Source of the DNA: Thermatribacter sp964570785 | GTDB lineage: Bacteria; Atribacterota; Atribacteria; Atribacterales; Thermatribacteraceae | NCBI GenBank assembly: GCA_964570785.1 | Contig: CAZMZG010000038.1 | Span: 1 to 16,740 of the forward strand | Length of the DNA: 16,740 bases | Reading direction: 5' to 3' | Shown here: one piece after another, positions 7,505-13,694 of the stretch | Position numbering within the stretch: the first letter of the stretch is position 1 | How the letters are laid out: every line of letters begins with the position of its first letter | Position numbers and translations under genes: made by a program | Notes under the pieces: model-generated | Databases searched by the model: none | The model's input: the letters and a program-made list of their open reading frames with translations, nothing else | Told to the model about the DNA's origin: nothing

Positions 7505-8251
7505 CTAAGGGAGAACAATAAGCTTGGTAATTTCTTCAATAGAAGTTTCTTCCTTTTTGAAATCGCCGACTTTCTCACCATGGCTCAATACCACGATTCG
7601 GTCGGCTACTGGATAAACATGGTAGAGGTTGTGCGATATAAATATGCTTGATATTCCTTGATTTTTTAACTCCTTTATGAATTCCAGCACTTTTTGAGAT
7701 TCTTTAACTGAGAGGTTGTTTGTAGGTTCGTCAAGTATGACCAGCTTAGATTTGAAATACATGGCCCTGGCAATTGCCACACCCTGGCGTTGTCCTCCCG
7801 AAAGCTCTTCGACCAGAGCATGGGGTGAACGCAAACGGAGATCTACTCCTTCCAGAGCTCGCATGGATTCTCTCTCCATAAGGGGAATATCCATGAACCT
7901 TATCGTACCCAACTTGCGCTTGACAGGCTCTCTGCCCATAAAAATGTTTCTCATGACGCTCATTTTGGGAACCATCGCTGCTTCCTGGTAAATAGTTTCT
8001 ATGCCCAGAGCGCGAGCTTCGCGAGGGGAAGCGAAGTGGCATTCCTTGCCTTCGAAGAAGATCTTGCCTTCATCTGGAGGGAAGAAGCCGGAAAGAATTT
8101 TTATCAAGGTCGATTTACCAGCGCCGTTGTCTCCAAGAAGACCGACTATTTCGCTATAGCCAACGTGAAAATCTACCCCTTTTAGGGCGCAAACTCCACC
8201 AAACCATTTATGAATGTTTATCATTTCCACCAAATAGCTGTTATGTGGCAT
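7505..8251 (-). CDS. Sugar ABC importer, ATP-binding subunit (single-domain, FrcA-like)
   Basis: This 248-residue nucleotide-binding domain of a CUT2-type carbohydrate importer has Walker A GDNGAGKST (residues 40-48), Q-loop YQE (about 88-90), signature LSGGQRQGVAIARAM (150-164), Walker B LVILDEPTNN (170-179) and the H-loop ISHN (205-208). CUT2 ATPases such as RbsA are usually duplicated, about 500 residues; this is the half-size form also known for the fructose importer FrcA, so two copies should dimerise. GAGGTG in the last codons of the permease gene serves as ribosome binding site and the genes are 3 bases apart, so they are coupled. It energises sugar uptake with the next two genes; the sugar is unknown. 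Confidence 0.9.
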   Translation of the reverse strand: MPHNSYLVEMINIHKWFGGVCALKGVDFHVGYSEIVGLLGDNGAGKSTLIKILSGFFPPDEGKIFFEGKECHFASPREARALGIETIYQEAAMVPKMSVMRNIFMGREPVKRKLGTIRFMDIPLMERESMRALEGVDLRLRSPHALVEELSGGQRQGVAIARAMYFKSKLVILDEPTNNLSVKESQKVLEFIKELKNQGISSIFISHNLYHVYPVADRIVVLSHGEKVGDFKKEETSIEEITKLIVLP

Positions 8252-8254
8252 TTG

Positions 8255-9226
8255 CTAACACCTCATTTTCTTTGCTTTTTCACGAACAAAAGTATTTAGT
8301 ATGACCGCCAGTATTGTGGCCAGTCCTATGAAAACCCGAAACCAATAGCTGGGAGCTCGAGCCATTATTAGTCCGTTGTCGATTATGCGAATTAGGAAAG
8401 AACCAATGGTTGTTCCAATAACTGTGCCTACGCCACCGCTCAGTGCGGTTCCTCCAATGACGGTGGCTGCAATTGCTTCCATTTCTAAACCGCTACCCAT
8501 TGAAGGTAGGGTGGTTTCCAGGCGGAAAGATTGGATGATGCCGGCAAAACCTGCTAAGAAAGAGCAAAGCATAAAGTTTGCCAGTTTTACCCATTCGGTA
8601 TTAATGCCCATAGCCCTGGCAGCTACTCTGTTTCCTCCCGTGGCAAACATCCAGTTTCCAAAATCAGTTCTTTCAAGCACGATCCAGAGCAATGCAATAA
8701 TCAAAACATACCAAAGGATAGATACTCTGAAAATACCTAATTTTCCAACCAAAAAAGCCGTGGAAAGCTGAGTTGGGAAGGGAGGAGGCCATCCTCCACT
8801 GATGAGCAAGACTGCTCCTCGCCAGATAAGCATTGCGCCGAGAGTAGTGATAAAAGAGGGTATGCCGAAACTTAAAGTTACTAAACCGTTGATTGCGCCA
8901 AGAGCAACAGCAACCAGCAAGGCTCCTATAAAAGCTAAGGTGGGAGGTAATCCCCAGCTAATGAATAAAACCAGCATTATCGGACAAAAAGCGAAAACCG
9001 AGCCTACAGATAAATCAAATTCCCCAGTAATCATTAACATGGTTACTCCAAGTGCTACGATACCAAGCTCAGGTATGATTTCAAGAATCACTCCGATATT
9101 CTCACGACTCAGAAAAAGGGGTGCGAGGCTAAAGAAAACTAAAATTACTACTACCAGCATGATCAAGCTGCTTATTTCTCGAAGAAGCATGATGCGCTTC
9201 AGGGAAGCCCAAAAACCACCGTTCAT
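8255..9226 (-). CDS. Sugar ABC importer, permease subunit (RbsC/FrcC-like)
   Basis: This polytopic inner-membrane protein of 323 residues belongs to the BPD_transp_2 family. Hydrophobic segments span most of the length. The permease motif ITGEFDLSVGS occurs in the first third and the coupling region AIAATVIGGTALSGGVGT near residues 230-250, both characteristic of ribose/xylose/fructose-type CUT2 permeases. ATG 9226 is preferred: AAGGAG precedes it by 10 bases and the product starts MNGGFWASLKRIMLLREI, just before the first helix. The longer frame from ATG 9301 would begin on the 5' edge of a strong hairpin (9271-9298), lacks a convincing ribosome binding site, and adds a polar 25-residue tail. 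It is the middle gene of the binding protein-permease-ATPase operon. Confidence 0.88.
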   Translation of the reverse strand: MNGGFWASLKRIMLLREISSLIMLVVVILVFFSLAPLFLSRENIGVILEIIPELGIVALGVTMLMITGEFDLSVGSVFAFCPIMLVLFISWGLPPTLAFIGALLVAVALGAINGLVTLSFGIPSFITTLGAMLIWRGAVLLISGGWPPPFPTQLSTAFLVGKLGIFRVSILWYVLIIALLWIVLERTDFGNWMFATGGNRVAARAMGINTEWVKLANFMLCSFLAGFAGIIQSFRLETTLPSMGSGLEMEAIAATVIGGTALSGGVGTVIGTTIGSFLIRIIDNGLIMARAPSYWFRVFIGLATILAVILNTFVREKAKKMRC

Positions 9227-9270
9227 TTTGCAGACGCTCCTTTTTATTTGTTGCTCGGAAGATATTGTGT

Positions 9271-9298
9271 TTGGGGGAAAGGTTGACCTTTCCCCCAA
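9271..9298 (-). repeat. Perfect intergenic hairpin between binding-protein and permease genes
   Basis: Thirteen bases, TTGGGGGAAAGGT, are followed after TG by the exact reverse complement ending at 9298. Folded as RNA this is a 12-bp stem with a 4-base loop, rich in G-C pairs. It lies in the 85-base gap between the stop of the binding-protein gene (9312) and the permease start (9226). No U-run follows on the minus strand, so it is not a standard terminator. In many sugar importer operons such a structure stabilises the upstream binding-protein mRNA or partly attenuates transcription; that role here is inferred. Confidence 0.8.
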
Positions 9299-9311
9299 CA
9301 TAGGTTACTTT

Positions 9312-10274
9312 CTAACGCACTCTTTCTTTGGACAGCTCAATAACCTTGTCTACATTGGAAGCGTCGACTACTGCATTCCCAGTATTGACGTCCCAGGCGC
9401 TGAAAGCGAATTCTTTCATGAGGTAAAGCTGGACTATGGGTAGATAGCCCTGAAGATAGGGTTGCTGGTCAATGGTAAGTTTGATATATCCTGACTTAAT
9501 TTCCTCAAGCACTTCGGGTATCAGGTCAAAACCACCAATCAGTAGCTCACCAGGTTTATAGCCTAAATTGCGAGCAGCTTTGGCAGCAGGGGCGTGATTG
9601 AATTCTACACATATAACTCCCTTAGTCTCGGGATGAGACTGCAGGTAGGCCTGAATTCTGGATTGGGCAACATCCATTTGCATGGTGGTATCAAGGCGTT
9701 CATAGGTATAGCCAACTTCGTCGAGATATTGGGTAATGCCTTTAGCTCTTTGCTCTGCCCATACCAGACCCGGTCCACCCACGCTGATGAGGAAGTGGAA
9801 TTTCTGATCTTTGGGTAAGCCCTCGGTCACTCTCTGAGCCAGGAAATATCCTGCCTGCACCAGGTCCTGGCCGATGTAGGCCAACCTTGCGTTTCCTTTA
9901 GCCCCTTCAGGGTCGTCGGTGTTGGAGCAGATTACTGGTATACCCATATCTATGGCTTGTTGGATTACTTCATCGAACATTGTTGGGTGGGGTATGGTGG
10001 TGATTATGCCGTCTGGTTTTTCGGCCAATGCAGCCTTAAACTGGCTAAGCTGGGCAGCCAGATCACCCTCGGTTTTGGGTCTCAGAAATACAAAATCTAC
10101 ATCAAGCAATTTTGCAGCGTCACTTGCACCTCTGTAAACAGCAGCCCAGAAAGGATTTTCTTCTCCGCCATGGGAAATAAAAGTGAAGCGATATTTTGCT
10201 GCATAAGAAACTCCACTTGCCAAGAAAATGGCTAACAAAACAATCGTAATCACAAAAAGTGCAGATTTCTTCAT
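9312..10274 (-). CDS. Sugar ABC importer, periplasmic/extracellular substrate-binding protein (RbsB-like)
   Basis: This 320-residue type I periplasmic-binding-protein-fold component of the importer starts with a Sec signal peptide (KK, then hydrophobic core LFVITIVLLAIFLASG, cleavage likely after SYA around residue 25); there is no lipobox cysteine. The mature N-terminus, FTFISHGGEENPFWAAVYRG, is typical of RbsB/LacI-like sugar binders, as are KPDGIITTIPHP and GIPVICSNTDDPEG in the hinge region and the C-terminal GGFDLIPEVLEEIKSGYIKLTIDQQP, which usually contacts ligand and hinge. Ligand specificity is not evident. AAGGAGGT lies 10 bases before the ATG. It is the first gene of the operon, with an approximately 150-base leader. 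Confidence 0.92.
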   Translation of the reverse strand: MKKSALFVITIVLLAIFLASGVSYAAKYRFTFISHGGEENPFWAAVYRGASDAAKLLDVDFVFLRPKTEGDLAAQLSQFKAALAEKPDGIITTIPHPTMFDEVIQQAIDMGIPVICSNTDDPEGAKGNARLAYIGQDLVQAGYFLAQRVTEGLPKDQKFHFLISVGGPGLVWAEQRAKGITQYLDEVGYTYERLDTTMQMDVAQSRIQAYLQSHPETKGVICVEFNHAPAAKAARNLGYKPGELLIGGFDLIPEVLEEIKSGYIKLTIDQQPYLQGYLPIVQLYLMKEFAFSAWDVNTGNAVVDASNVDKVIELSKERVR

Positions 10275-10308
10275 CCTTTTCCTTACCTCCTTTTTTGATT
10301 TTGCTATA

Positions 10309-10371
10309 GAAAGTTTTTGAAAGAAGCTCTTAGTGCTGCTTGCTTAAAAACCTTACCAGCTAAAAACTTTC
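10309..10371 (-). promoter_or_regulatory. Leader of the sugar importer operon: 10-bp inverted repeat beside an orphan Shine-Dalgarno
   Basis: GAAAGTTTTT at 10309-10318 has its exact reverse complement at 10362-10371. In the minus-strand leader RNA these could form a 10-bp stem enclosing 43 bases. Directly upstream of the stem, the leader contains AAAGGAGGTG (minus strand, plus 10372-10381 region), a perfect ribosome-binding sequence with no usable start codon at normal distance. A second one, for the binding-protein gene, lies near 10284-10294. This looks like a structured leader or the remnant of a lost leader gene; no known riboswitch class is recognised. Confidence 0.35.
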
Positions 10372-10399
10372 ACCTCCTTTACGATGCAAGTTTCCAGCA

Positions 10400-10443
10400 T
10401 TGACGCACGGAGTGCGTTACTGTGATTATTATATAGTTATAAT
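10400..10443. promoter_or_regulatory. Divergent promoter region with an operator-like inverted repeat
   Basis: On the plus strand, TTGACG (10400-10405) and an extended -10, TGT-GATTAT (10421-10429), are 18 bases apart and could drive the hydrolase gene. On the minus strand a perfect TATAAT (10433-10428) could drive the sugar importer. The inverted repeat ACGCAC-GGA-GTGCGT at 10403-10417 lies inside the plus-strand spacer and just downstream of the minus-strand start region, where a bound repressor would block both. The repressor is not in the window and the family cannot be assigned. Confidence 0.45.
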
Positions 10444-10532
10444 ACCCTATTTTTTAAATCTTTTCGAAAAAGAAAAAATACTTTTTACTTTCGATTCTTT
10501 TAGTCAAAGCAGAAGGGAGGCCGAGAACACTT

Positions 10533-11324
10533 TTGACCATGCTTTTGCGAGAAACCAAAAATTACAAGCTTTACCACTTGAAAATCGCTGAAGTACCAGC
10601 TTTGCTTTTAAGGCCTGCTGCTCCACCTCCTTATCCAGCTATTTTGTTTCTTCACTATTATCGAGGAAGCAAGGATAATCTCAGGTTGCTGGCTAACGAA
10701 ATTGGTAAGGCAGGTTTTTTGGCTCTGGCAATCGACATGGAGTATCACGGCGAAAGAGTTCAGAAAGGGAAAGACATTTTTTCTGCCGATCTCTGTGATG
10801 ATCGGTTGGCTTTTGAAAGGACTATACAGGATAGTCTGAGCGTCCTTGCGTATCTGGAAAATCATCCTCAAGTGCAAGAAGGCCAGATTTTCCTGTGGGG
10901 AGTCAGTCTGGGTAGTATTATAGGCACTCTGGTAGCTGGTAAGTATCAGCGGTTTAGGGGAGTTTTCCTGGTGGTCGGTGGAGGAAATCTGCATATGCTT
11001 CTCCAAGAGAGCATGCTGGATTCCCTTGTTGAACTACGTTATCATCTTGCAAAGCAGAGAGTGACTGCTCATAAAGCGCTTCAGGGTTGGGAAGACCTGG
11101 ACCCCCTTTACTACGTACACTCTGCAAGCTGGCATATGCCTCTTTTTATGTATAATGCGAGTAAAGACGATATTGTGCCGCCCCTTTGCGCACTGGAGTT
11201 GTTTGAATCTGCTACTGCGTTTAAGGAAATTCGCTGGTTTCCGACTGGTCATGGTTTGCTTTTTGAGCGAAGCTTTGGAGTGTCGCAGGTGATTCTTGGG
11301 AAAATGAAGAAATTGCTTCAGTAG
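10533..11324 (+). CDS. Alpha/beta-hydrolase fold enzyme (dienelactone hydrolase-like esterase/peptidase)
   Basis: This cytoplasmic hydrolase of 263 residues has no signal peptide. An early strand with AILFLHYYRG supplies the oxyanion region. The nucleophile elbow is GVSLG (Ser about residue 125), the acid is one of the Asp in ASKDDIVP (about 212-213) and the base is His in FPTGHGLL (about 240), in the correct order for the family. The sequence is closer to the dienelactone hydrolase/prolyl oligopeptidase-like group than to lipases, and the substrate is unknown. The first usable codon, TTG 10533, is 12 bases from GGGAGG (10515-10520); ATG 10539 is 18 bases away, so TTG is slightly better but spacing is long in both cases. 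It is divergent from the sugar importer and may share its control region, so removal of an acyl group from the imported sugar is one possible role. Confidence 0.8.
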   Translation: MTMLLRETKNYKLYHLKIAEVPALLLRPAAPPPYPAILFLHYYRGSKDNLRLLANEIGKAGFLALAIDMEYHGERVQKGKDIFSADLCDDRLAFERTIQDSLSVLAYLENHPQVQEGQIFLWGVSLGSIIGTLVAGKYQRFRGVFLVVGGGNLHMLLQESMLDSLVELRYHLAKQRVTAHKALQGWEDLDPLYYVHSASWHMPLFMYNASKDDIVPPLCALELFESATAFKEIRWFPTGHGLLFERSFGVSQVILGKMKKLLQ

Positions 11325-11332
11325 AATCTTTG

Positions 11333-11397
11333 AAAAAAGCCCATAAAAACACCTATGGGAGGGTTGCCCTGTGGGGTAGGCAACCCTCCCATAGGTG
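11333..11397 (-). terminator. Intrinsic terminator with a perfect 19-bp stem (minus strand)
   Basis: CACCTATGGGAGGGTTGCC at 11350-11368 is matched by its exact reverse complement at 11379-11397, with a 10-base loop. Read on the minus strand, the stem is followed by U5, then AUGGGC, then U6 (plus-strand A-runs at 11345-11349 and 11333-11338), which suits rho-independent termination of transcripts from the YjbQ gene 175 bases upstream. On the plus strand the stem follows the hydrolase stop by 25 bases but has no U-run after it; it may still act as a transcript end-stabiliser there. Confidence 0.65.
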
Positions 11398-11483
11398 CAA
11401 GGAGGGGATTTTCACTATTCAGATTTTTCAACTGAGCATTAAGCATTATATTTGGAATTCTGAAATTGTCAAGGGTAGTTTCA

Positions 11484-11503
11484 AAAAAATTTATAAATTT
11501 TTT
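11484..11503. repeat. 20-bp A+T palindrome in the hydrolase-YjbQ gap
   Basis: AAAAAATTTATAAATTTTTT is perfectly self-complementary. It lies in the 248-base convergent gap between the hydrolase and YjbQ genes. Such A/T palindromes can act as weak bidirectional terminators, but the tract may also be simple low-complexity sequence. Apart from this and the 19-bp hairpin I see no gene in the gap: the short frames there lack ribosome binding sites and recognisable motifs. Confidence 0.4.
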
Positions 11504-11572
11504 GGGGAAGCTCACTGCAAGGCTTTTTAGTTAAAACTTTTTTATGGGAATTGGCCTTGTTGCACCATAACT

Positions 11573-11989
11573 TCATTCCCCAATGATTTTCACGAGCACC
11601 CTTTTCCTGCGCATACCGTCGAATTCCCCATAAAAAACTTGTTCCCAAGGACCAAGGTCTAACCTGCCGTCAGTTACGGCTATAACCACCTCTCTGCCCA
11701 TTATAGTTCTTTTGAGGTGTGCATCTGCATTATTTTCGCCAACGTTATGTCGATATTGATGATAGGGCTTTTCTGGGGCTAACTTTTCAAGCCAGTGTTC
11801 AAAATCTTCATGGAGCCCTTCTTCGTCATCGTTTATGAAAACGCTGGCCGTTATGTGCATGGCGTTACAGAGCAAAAGTCCTTCTTGAATGCCACTTTCG
11901 CGCAAGCACTCTTCAAGCAAGGGGGTAATGTTGATGAACTCTCTTCTTTTCCGAGTACAGAACCACAATTCCTTTCGATAGCTTCGCAC
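11573..11989 (-). CDS. YjbQ/UPF0047 family protein
   Basis: The 138-residue protein matches the YjbQ family almost end to end: YRKELWF and RKRREFINITP at the N-terminus, NAMHITASVFINDDEEG in the centre, then YRHNVGENNADAHLKR, GREVVIAVTDGRLDLGPWEQ and a C-terminal VLVKIIGE. The family is a small trimeric fold with a conserved His-containing metal site, annotated as secondary thiamine-phosphate synthase because it can replace ThiE weakly when overproduced; the native role is uncertain. The start is GTG at 11989, because GGAGGG lies six bases upstream and family members begin here; the longer open frame to 12046 would add 19 residues with no homologous counterpart. Transcription probably ends at the hairpin near 11350-11397. 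Confidence 0.9.
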   Translation of the reverse strand: MRSYRKELWFCTRKRREFINITPLLEECLRESGIQEGLLLCNAMHITASVFINDDEEGLHEDFEHWLEKLAPEKPYHQYRHNVGENNADAHLKRTIMGREVVIAVTDGRLDLGPWEQVFYGEFDGMRRKRVLVKIIGE

Positions 11990-12131
11990 AGCTCGCCCTC
12001 CATTTTTTATCAAAAGTATATCAGAACTGGTTAGGTTTTGGGTCAAAAATTGCTCAAGGAGTGGAGTAGTTTGAGTTGGCCAGTTGTTTTTAAGTTACAT
12101 CAAATACCCCTGATAGAAGGGAAAAATTTGA

Positions 12132-12319
12132 ATGGTAGGGGTTTTGTTGATGGTTTGCAGCTGGTTGCTTTTGATAATGGGAGTTATGGAAGTTATCACC
12201 GGTGTTAATCTGAGTACTGAGTCTGCCTGACGCGCTCTTTTGAGGGTCATTCTGGGAATACTGGGTATCTGGGCAAGCATGGTTAAAAAAACAAGCTACC
12301 TGAACGCTTCCGCTTTGGG
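12132..12319 (+). pseudogene. Possible decayed small membrane protein ORF
   Basis: The 370-base gap between the YjbQ and Dph6-like starts/stops holds no intact gene. On the plus strand an ATG at 12132, 10 bases after AGAAGGG, opens a frame of 32 codons with a strongly hydrophobic stretch (MVCSWLLLIMGVMEVITGV) that ends at TGA 12228-12230. The same frame then continues with another hydrophobic, helix-like segment (RALLRVILGILGIWASMVKK) before meeting the palindrome at 12322. Two membrane helices joined across one stop codon suggest a decayed or mis-sequenced two-helix protein. I do not recognise a family, and composition alone could produce this. Confidence 0.22.
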
Positions 12320-12321
12320 TG

Positions 12322-12365
12322 TATTAATTGCTGATGCAGGGTTAACCCTGCATCAGCAATTAATA
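12322..12365. repeat. 44-bp perfect palindrome overlapping the end of the Dph6-like gene
   Basis: The sequence from 12322 to 12365 is exactly self-complementary around 12343/12344, with a GTTAAC centre and arms containing TTGCTGATGCAGGG. As RNA it gives a stem of about 20 bp with a tiny loop. The TAA stop of the minus-strand Dph6-like gene (12362-12360) and the two codons before it sit in or next to the stem. No U-run follows on either strand. It is probably a transcript 3'-end structure, though a recombination or protein-binding palindrome is possible. Confidence 0.85.
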
Positions 12366-13040
12366 GATGCTTTCTTTGGCTGCTGAATTTGTCAGCTTTA
12401 CCTCCAGAAAGTGGTATTTATCTTCTTTTCTAACTTTTCCGAATTCAACCTGAAGAGGTTCCTGGTAAAGAGGTCCATCAACTACTAAGGTATGAAACTC
12501 TCCGCCTTCAGCACAAGGATCAATTCCTCTTTTGCTGAGTTCTTCTATGATCTCGATAGTGTAAAGCTTTCCCAAAAACTCTGGAGACAGGAAATGGTCA
12601 TCTACCACTATTATGTAGGCTTTGAAACCCTCTTTGACTATCATTCTGGCGATTTCCTGGTGGTCTTTTTTCCAAAGGGGGAGAAAGGGTTCTATGCCTT
12701 CGCTGTGACAGACTCTTTCCACCCATTCCCGGTGCTCTTCAAGGTCTATATCGCCGAACACACCGTGTGTTATTCCTCTCTGGCGTAGCTCTCTTAACAC
12801 CTGACAATAGTTCTCTTCATAGTTTTCCCAGGAAGTTCCCCGTTGTATCAGTTGCAAATTCATTTTTTCCGCCTGTTTTTGAATCACCGAAGAGTGGAGA
12901 TGATGGGAGCGGGAGATTTCACCGTTGGGGTGAGTCATATTCAGGAGATATTCCACACTAAACCCGGCCTTTTTGGCCAGGAAAATACTCAGGTGACAGT
13001 CCTTTCCACCGCTGAAGGAAGCGAATGTGCAGTTTGGCAA
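12360..13040 (-). CDS. Dph6-like ATP-pyrophosphatase (diphthine-ammonia ligase family domain)
   Basis: This 226-residue PP-loop ATPase has the motif SGGKDC (residues 10-15), which binds the ATP pyrophosphate and activates a carbonyl oxygen as an acyl-adenylate. Two further blocks identify the Dph6/MJ0570 group: GVFGDIDLEEHREWVERVC in the middle and GIDPCAEGGEFHTLVVDGPLY towards the C-terminus. In archaea and eukaryotes this family amidates diphthine on elongation factor 2; bacteria lack diphthamide, so this copy must amidate or otherwise modify another substrate. The start is TTG 13040, preceded by AAAGGAGG with good spacing. The gene diverges from the flavodoxin-type oxidoreductase, and its stop lies in a 44-bp palindrome. 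Confidence 0.85.
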   Translation of the reverse strand: MPNCTFASFSGGKDCHLSIFLAKKAGFSVEYLLNMTHPNGEISRSHHLHSSVIQKQAEKMNLQLIQRGTSWENYEENYCQVLRELRQRGITHGVFGDIDLEEHREWVERVCHSEGIEPFLPLWKKDHQEIARMIVKEGFKAYIIVVDDHFLSPEFLGKLYTIEIIEELSKRGIDPCAEGGEFHTLVVDGPLYQEPLQVEFGKVRKEDKYHFLEVKLTNSAAKESIY

Positions 13041-13121
13041 GCTGATTCCTCCTTTAATGATTAGAATTTTGCGAATAAGATAGAAATTTCCTGGTTAGAT
13101 TTTAGGAGGAGATGATGTTCT

Positions 13122-13694
13122 TTGCAAATTGTAGCTATACTGGGTAGTCCCCGAAGAGGTGGAAACAGCGAAGTATTGCTTCAGAGATTTTTGAGCTTTG
13201 CTCCAAAGGAAGTGCAACTGAAGCTGCTGATTCCCTCAGAACTTAATATTCGGTTTTGCAGGGGATGTCGTTTCTGCGAAGGCGTGGGTCATTGTGTACT
13301 GAAAGATGAAATGCAGGAAGTGGTTGACTTGCTCATCCGGACTCGAGTGGTGGTGGTCAGCACCCCCGTTTTCTTCTACGGAATACCTGCTTCCTTTAAA
13401 ACACTGGTCGATAGGAGCCAGGTTTTGTGGGCACGCAGATATCTTCTCGAAGAACAGTTTTTACCCAAAAAGGGCTTTTTAATGGCTATTGGGGCAACTC
13501 GTGGTGAACGACTTTTCGGTGGGGTGAAGCTCACCATAAAATACTTTTTTGATGCTTTTGGTTGTTCTCTGAATAGCGAGCTTTTCTTTAGAGGTTTCGA
13601 TAAAAAAGGAAGCGTTGCTTCCTGTAAACATTGCCTGGAAAAAGTGGATAACGCAGCCCGGAGCTTTTTTAATTCAGTCAGTTCAGAAATGTAG
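13122..13694 (+). CDS. Flavodoxin-fold NAD(P)H:FMN oxidoreductase with cysteine cluster
   Basis: The 190-residue protein starts MQIVAILGSPRRGGNS, the FMN-phosphate-binding loop of the NADPH-dependent FMN reductase/multimeric flavodoxin family. A cysteine group C46, C49, C52 and C58 (FCRGCRFCEGVGHC), followed by LKDEM, matches the iron-sulfur-flavoprotein-like subfamily; STPVFFYGIPASFKTLVDR is the conserved isoalloxazine region. A further CxxC (168-171) lies near the C-terminus. It probably moves electrons to an unknown acceptor, perhaps with an Fe-S cluster. The start is TTG 13122, 12 bases from AGGAGG (13104-13109); two ATGs nearer the ribosome binding site (13112, 13115) are out of frame. 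The last 12 bases overlap the end of the convergent mgtE gene. Confidence 0.85.
   Translation: MQIVAILGSPRRGGNSEVLLQRFLSFAPKEVQLKLLIPSELNIRFCRGCRFCEGVGHCVLKDEMQEVVDLLIRTRVVVVSTPVFFYGIPASFKTLVDRSQVLWARRYLLEEQFLPKKGFLMAIGATRGERLFGGVKLTIKYFFDAFGCSLNSELFFRGFDKKGSVASCKHCLEKVDNAARSFFNSVSSEM

Noticed and set aside
9227..9301. Permease start at ATG 9301
   Set aside because: It lacks a good ribosome binding site, begins at the edge of a strong hairpin, and would add a polar N-terminal tail; ATG 9226 has AAGGAG and fits the family.
8802..9443. 213-codon plus-strand ORF across the importer permease and binding-protein genes
   Set aside because: It is antisense to two well-supported genes and has a Lys/Pro/Ser/Thr-rich composition typical of shadow frames of membrane proteins.
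12095..12280. 61-codon minus-strand ORF between YjbQ and Dph6-like genes
   Set aside because: No ribosome binding site or motif; its composition looks like the complement of the hydrophobic plus-strand frame.
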